NCBI GenBank assembly: GCA_030612185.1
Contig: JAUWOI010000128.1
Span: forward strand, 1-9,686
DNA from: Anaerolineae bacterium
GTDB taxonomy: Bacteria > Chloroflexota > Anaerolineae > B4-G1
DNA: 9,686 bases
Reading direction: 5' to 3'
Part shown: positions 6,672 to 9,686 of the stretch, piece by piece
How positions within the stretch are numbered: position 1 is the stretch's first letter
Layout of the letters: each line of letters begins with the position of its first letter
Translations under genes and position numbers: made by a program
Notes under the pieces: generated by a model
What the model saw: the letters and a program-made list of their open reading frames with translations, nothing else
Told to the model about the DNA's origin: nothing
Databases searched by the model: none

Positions 6672-6700
6672 AGTATACCCCAGGCAGGGGAAGCGGGCAA
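6672..6700 (-). promoter_or_regulatory. Sigma-70-type promoter of the helicase operon
   Basis: On the minus strand TTGCCC (6700-6695) and TATACT (6677-6672) are separated by exactly 17 bases, matching 4 of 6 and 5 of 6 consensus positions. Transcription would start near 6665, giving a leader of about 74 bases before the helicase ATG at 6591. This separates the defence operon from the upstream DUF2804 gene. Confidence 0.6.
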
Positions 6701-6739
6701 GTCATCGCGCGCAAGCGACAGGCAACATTGGACACCAGG

Positions 6740-7786
6740 CTACCAACGGGCATGATGTTCCTCAGCAAAGCCGATCAATCCATCCAGGCGAAGCACCTCG
6801 CCATCGGCGGTGTGCATCGTTCCATAGTAGCGACCGAACATCTGGTGCACTTCGCTGGTGATGACCAACAGGTTCGTGGCGGCCGTGCGATCTAGAAAGG
6901 GGATGAACTGCAGGTCCACTCGCCCATCCGGGGAGACCATGCGCCAGGGTTGCATAAAGTTGCCGGAATCGTAGGTGAAATCCACCTGGCCGAGTTTGTG
7001 GATCCGCCCGTCCAGGATCAGCGCGTTCTCCGTGGCCGCCGAGGTGTCGCCAAAGCCAAAGCCCAGGTTCAGCCCGACGCGCCGCCCATCCGGCAGAAAC
7101 CCCGAACCGCTGGCCCAGACCCAGAAGGACTTGTACTCCCACACCCCACGGCCCCAGTCCAGGTTGCCCAGGCTCTCAGTAGGACGCAGGTCGGTACGCT
7201 CACCCCCATACTCGATCCAACCTTCCGCCGGAAGACAGTTGACCTTGCGGTTGTAGTAGAAGCGCTTTCTGGAGATGGGGATCACGATCACCATGGATTC
7301 GTGCTCAGGGGCAAGGTGCAGCAGGATTTCGGCTGCCAGCCCCCTGCCTGCGAACCCGGGCCACTCCACCGAGACGCGTCGGGCTTGCGGCTCTGCCCGA
7401 AAGATGAGGCGCGCTTTGCTATTCTCGAAGGCGCTCGTGCCCTCGGTGCTGTTCCTCGGCAGCAGGATGCCCCGCGCCAGAGGCAGAGTCAGGGTCTCCT
7501 CGTGGTACTTGTGGGTCTCAAAGTCCACCACGTAGGCGAAGACCTGACCGGCGTAGCCCAGGTCGGCCAGCGTGAAGGAGCAAAAGCGCGTGGGCGTGGT
7601 CACGCCGTAGTAGTCCCAGCGCTTGATGCGGAAGTGTTGCAAAGGACGGAGCGCGTAAAAGCGCGCAGCCTCCAGGTTACAATCCAGCAGCGGCTGGCGT
7701 GCCCAGCCCACCTGAACGAGGTTGCCCTGTGCATCAAGTAGCGGCGAGGCCCCGCCTAGTTCACGTTGCGCTTGAGTGTCTGTCAT
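6740..7786 (-). CDS. DUF2804 domain protein
   Basis: This 348-residue protein spans the usual length of DUF2804 proteins. Supporting features are LLDAQGNLVQVGWAR (16-30), HFRIKRWDYYGV (51-62), and repeated Gly- and Trp-rich beta-strand segments (EYKSFWVWASGSGFLPDGRRVGLNLGFGFGD) in the C-terminal half. No signal peptide or membrane segment is seen. The biochemical role of the family is not established to my knowledge. The ATG at 7786 has a strong GGAGG ribosome site 4 bases upstream and lies 14 bases after the methyltransferase stop, so the two are probably cotranscribed. The stop is TAG at 6742-6740. Nothing ties this gene to the defence operon downstream, which has its own promoter. Confidence 0.85.
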   Translation of the reverse strand: MTDTQAQRELGGASPLLDAQGNLVQVGWARQPLLDCNLEAARFYALRPLQHFRIKRWDYYGVTTPTRFCSFTLADLGYAGQVFAYVVDFETHKYHEETLTLPLARGILLPRNSTEGTSAFENSKARLIFRAEPQARRVSVEWPGFAGRGLAAEILLHLAPEHESMVIVIPISRKRFYYNRKVNCLPAEGWIEYGGERTDLRPTESLGNLDWGRGVWEYKSFWVWASGSGFLPDGRRVGLNLGFGFGDTSAATENALILDGRIHKLGQVDFTYDSGNFMQPWRMVSPDGRVDLQFIPFLDRTAATNLLVITSEVHQMFGRYYGTMHTADGEVLRLDGLIGFAEEHHARW

Positions 7787-7800
7787 TTCGCCTCCTCATC

Positions 7801-8580
7801 TTACGGTACCCTATCAACTGTCCCCGCAATGGTCAGCCATAGCGGCCCGCGGGTGACGCGCCAGTTGCTCAAGTGTGACTGTCCAGCCAGTCGCGCCGCT
7901 TCCTGAGGCGTGTAGGCTGCGTCACGGCTACCCAACGGCTCGTTCACCCGGCGCAACGCCGCTGGCACAACCACGTGAGTGACGAACCACAATAGCAACC
8001 AGGCCGGTGCGACCATGTCACGGCGCAGGTCGAAGATCAGGAAGGAACCGCCGGGACGCAGGACGCGACCGATTTCGTCCAACGCTGCGACCGGATCGCT
8101 CCAGTGGTGCAGCGACAACGTGCTGACGACGAGGTCCAGTGAAGCGTCCGGGAACGGGATCTGCTGCGCGTCCCCCCGGCGAAACGAGACACGATCCGCT
8201 ACCCCGGCACGCCGGGTCTTGTCCCGGCCCTGGGCCAGCATCTCCTCCGACAGGTCAATGCCTGTCACGTGTAGCCCAGGTGACCGGCGTGCCAACTCAA
8301 TGGCCAACTGCCCTGGGCCACATCCCACGTCCGCAGCCTCTCCGCACCCGGTCATCCCGACAGCACGGCGCGCGATGAACCAGCGCAGCAGCCGCATAGG
8401 CGGCATCGTCGCCACCCACCCGAAGGCTCGTGCGACTTCCGGGTCATCCAGGCTTTCCTGGCTGGGGATCCGTTCGCGCGGGCGGCGGTTGTACAGCCAC
8501 CAGCCGGCTGCGACCAAAACACTCGCCAGGCTGACGAACATCCGTTTCCAGTGGGAGTGTCTACCAGTACGCATCGTCAT
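7801..8580 (-). CDS. Membrane-anchored class I SAM-dependent methyltransferase (UbiE/Methyltransf_11 type)
   Basis: This 259-residue protein has a Rossmann methyltransferase core: motif I ADVGCGPGQLA (83-93), the acidic ribose-binding loop VTGIDLSEEML (105-115), RGDAQQIPF (135-143) and RVLRPGGSFLIFD (172-184). A hydrophobic segment MFVSLASVLVAAGWWLY (14-30) preceded by Lys-Arg predicts an N-terminal membrane anchor, and a second hydrophobic stretch lies at about 192-208. The substrate is unknown; a lipid, quinone or other membrane small molecule would fit. The start is uncertain: a TTG at 8595 and ATGs at 8580 and 8574 are all possible, with no strong ribosome site. I chose the ATG at 8580. 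Confidence 0.8.
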   Translation of the reverse strand: MTMRTGRHSHWKRMFVSLASVLVAAGWWLYNRRPRERIPSQESLDDPEVARAFGWVATMPPMRLLRWFIARRAVGMTGCGEAADVGCGPGQLAIELARRSPGLHVTGIDLSEEMLAQGRDKTRRAGVADRVSFRRGDAQQIPFPDASLDLVVSTLSLHHWSDPVAALDEIGRVLRPGGSFLIFDLRRDMVAPAWLLLWFVTHVVVPAALRRVNEPLGSRDAAYTPQEAARLAGQSHLSNWRVTRGPLWLTIAGTVDRVP

Positions 8581-8638
8581 CGCCGACGGCGTCAAGAAAT
8601 CCCTAGGCCAGGATGTCGGCCAGCAGGTCGGGGTGTGG
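8561..8638 (-). other. In-frame coding-like extension after the stop of the CPDPACDC gene
   Basis: Reading on past the TGA gives PHPDLLADILA, then a TAG (8605-8603), then GFLDAVGDDDAYW, then a TAG (8563-8561). Its composition looks like a real C-terminus, and both internal stops are one C-to-T change away from CGA and CAG. It overlaps the uncertain start of the methyltransferase gene. It may be a decayed 3' end, sequence error or chance. Confidence 0.35.
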
Positions 8639-9235
8639 TCAGTCCTCTGACCGGCTCAAGTGCCGGACTAGACTGTCGATATCGGGCGTGTGATTTTGCT
8701 CGCTATTTTTCTTGATTTGCTTACGGCGCCGTCGCTTCCGTGTCTGTTTCCGTGATTTCCCCTGGGGCCTGTGTACTGACCGCAGCAAGGGGAACGACAC
8801 GACGTCGTCGTCCATCACCTTCCGCAACTTGTGATAGGCCGGATGTTCAGGATCACAGGCCGCTTGTTTGACCGTCACGTAATGCCGCTCCAGCCGGGCC
8901 ACGTAACGTGGATCTCTCAACGCGGTCTCCTCTACGAGTTGAAGCAGATCCTCGGCGTATTCACTCTGCGGGTTCATCGGATCGAGGAATGGCCCGACCA
9001 TTTCGTCATCCCGATCAAAACTGTAACTGATGGAGGCCAGGAAATGGTTGGGGCGCTTCTCCTCCGCGACGTTGAGCATGACGCGCCGGCAGTCACAGGC
9101 CGGGTCGGGGCAATAGAACTCTAGCAGACCGTAGGAACCAACCGGTAGCCCATCTCGCGGAACAAGCAAGTGCAGCACGCGTGTCTCTCGCGCTGCCAAC
9201 TCGGGGGCGACGGCGAAAAGTGGGACCATGTGCAT
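8639..9235 (-). CDS. Unknown protein with CPDPACDC motif and basic tail
   Basis: This 198-residue protein is not recognised by family. Residues 42-49 (CPDPACDC, followed by RRV) carry three cysteines that could bind metal or form part of a small beta fold. The middle is acidic and helical (PQSEYAEDLLQLVEETALRD). Residues 158-176 are extremely basic (KSRKQTRKRRRRKQIKK), suggesting nucleic acid binding or a flexible linker. The ATG at 9235 has a near-perfect GAGGAGGT ribosome site. After the TGA at 8641-8639 the same frame continues in a coding-like way (see 8561-8638), so the annotated protein may be truncated at its C-terminus. Confidence 0.75.
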   Translation of the reverse strand: MHMVPLFAVAPELAARETRVLHLLVPRDGLPVGSYGLLEFYCPDPACDCRRVMLNVAEEKRPNHFLASISYSFDRDDEMVGPFLDPMNPQSEYAEDLLQLVEETALRDPRYVARLERHYVTVKQAACDPEHPAYHKLRKVMDDDVVSFPLLRSVHRPQGKSRKQTRKRRRRKQIKKNSEQNHTPDIDSLVRHLSRSED

Positions 9236-9247
9236 TGTCTTACCTCC

Positions 9248-9301
9248 TCAATAAGCGAATATCTCCAGAATGTAGGCCAGTTCGTCGCGCTCCGGGTCGT
9301 T
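9248..9301 (-). other. In-frame extension of the HEAT-like gene beyond an amber codon
   Basis: After the TAG at 9304-9302 the same frame reads NDPERDELAYILEIFAY and ends at TGA (9250-9248). The stretch is an amphipathic helix with GC-rich codon use like that of its neighbours. With it, the gap to the next ATG shrinks from 66 to 12 bases, normal for this operon. The TAG is one C-to-T step from CAG (Gln). Confidence 0.5.
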
Positions 9302-9685
9302 CTATCCACCTTCCAGGTATTCCAGCGCCTCTTCGTAACTGACATGCCCCAGGCGCTGCAGAAAGGCCAGGGCAGTTTGGCGCACACGTCGGTCGCGGTC
9401 GTCCCGGCCCAGTTGCCAGAAGTAATCGAGCAAGGGAGGCGGTATCTCGCGGCCCTCTCGTTCGTAGGCTTCATAGATGATGTCCAACGCCACGCCGCGA
9501 ATCTTGGGCGTGGGATCGGCCAGCATCTCTCCCAAAGCGGCTATGGCCTGGAGAGCACCGGTGCGGGCAGCGATGACCGCGACAATGTCAACTGAGTACC
9601 TGCGTCGCTGCACGGCAAAGTTGTCGTAGCGACGGCGGTACTGAAAGGCTTCCACCAGGAAAGCAGTCATGTCTGGGTGGCTCAT
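9302..9685 (-). CDS. HEAT-like helical repeat protein (5' end uncertain at window edge)
   Basis: The visible 127 residues form paired amphipathic helices: ALQAIAALGEMLADPTPKIRGVALDIIYEAY, then PPPLLDYFWQLGRDDRDRRVRQTALAFLQRL. The D-x-x-x-x-VR-x-x-AL pattern is typical of HEAT or PBS-lyase-like repeats, which usually serve as protein-binding scaffolds. The ATG at 9685 is one base from the window edge, so the true start may lie outside. The frame ends in TAG (9304-9302), but reading through it gives 17 more plausible residues to a TGA placed 12 bases before the next gene. Confidence 0.65.
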   Translation of the reverse strand: MSHPDMTAFLVEAFQYRRRYDNFAVQRRRYSVDIVAVIAARTGALQAIAALGEMLADPTPKIRGVALDIIYEAYEREGREIPPPLLDYFWQLGRDDRDRRVRQTALAFLQRLGHVSYEEALEYLEGG

Positions 9686-9686
9686 G

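Noticed and set aside
5428..6861. Long plus-strand open frame (477 codons) opposite the helicase gene
   Set aside because: It is the antisense of the helicase N-terminal half, where all SNF2 motifs are present. Its translation is low-complexity and has no recognisable motif; high GC makes such frames common.
6950..7741. Plus-strand open frame (263 codons) opposite the DUF2804 gene
   Set aside because: The minus strand carries a clear DUF2804 sequence with a strong ribosome site; this is its shadow.
6740..8580. DUF2804 and methyltransferase genes as parts of the defence system
   Set aside because: They are separated from the helicase by 148 bases and a promoter, and neither family is known to me as a DISARM component.
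9121..9474. Minus-strand open frame (117 codons) bridging the HEAT-like and CPDPACDC genes
   Set aside because: It is out of frame with both genes, and its sequence is Trp/Arg/Thr-rich with no repeat or motif. The in-frame reading of this interval is more protein-like.

Overview
The window is a GC-rich bacterial chromosome segment in which every gene I can support lies on the minus strand, so transcription runs from base 9686 towards base 1. No rRNA, tRNA or CRISPR array is visible. Protein style and two interspersed-repeat-like sequences inside the helicase gene suggest a Chloroflexota-type (Anaerolineae-like) or other repeat-rich environmental genome; this assignment is weak.

The right part (about 6740-9686) holds housekeeping or unknown genes: a HEAT-like helical-repeat protein cut by the window edge, a 198-residue protein with a Cys-rich CPDPACDC motif and a basic tail, a membrane-anchored class I SAM-dependent methyltransferase, and a DUF2804 protein. 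The first two genes share an oddity. After each annotated stop codon, reading continues in frame into a stretch that still looks like protein.

The left part (1-6700) looks like a defence island. A promoter at about 6672-6700 leads into a 970-residue SNF2-type helicase resembling DrmD of class 1 DISARM. It is followed by a lower-GC gene for a coiled protein ending in an HEPN-like R-x4-H motif. Next comes a 53-codon remnant of the start of a large methylase-like gene. A three-gene cassette follows: AbiEi-like antitoxin, unknown 179-residue protein, and DUF6036/AbiEii-like nucleotidyltransferase. Last is an apparently intact methylase-like gene (DrmMI/Eco57I-type N-terminus) that runs off the left edge.

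The 93-bp start of the methylase gene is therefore present twice, about 82% identical, flanking a roughly 2-kb cassette with its own extended -10 promoter. The simplest reading is that a toxin-antitoxin-like cassette entered a DISARM-like operon at the 5' end of the methylase gene, bringing a replacement 5' end and leaving the old one as a remnant. The cassette's nucleotidyltransferase stop codon directly abuts the methylase ATG, so the two genes are translationally coupled. A DISARM-like operon carrying both an HEPN-like gene and an AbiE-like module is the most interesting candidate system here. The remaining DISARM genes (drmA, drmB, drmC) would have to lie left of base 1 and are not visible.
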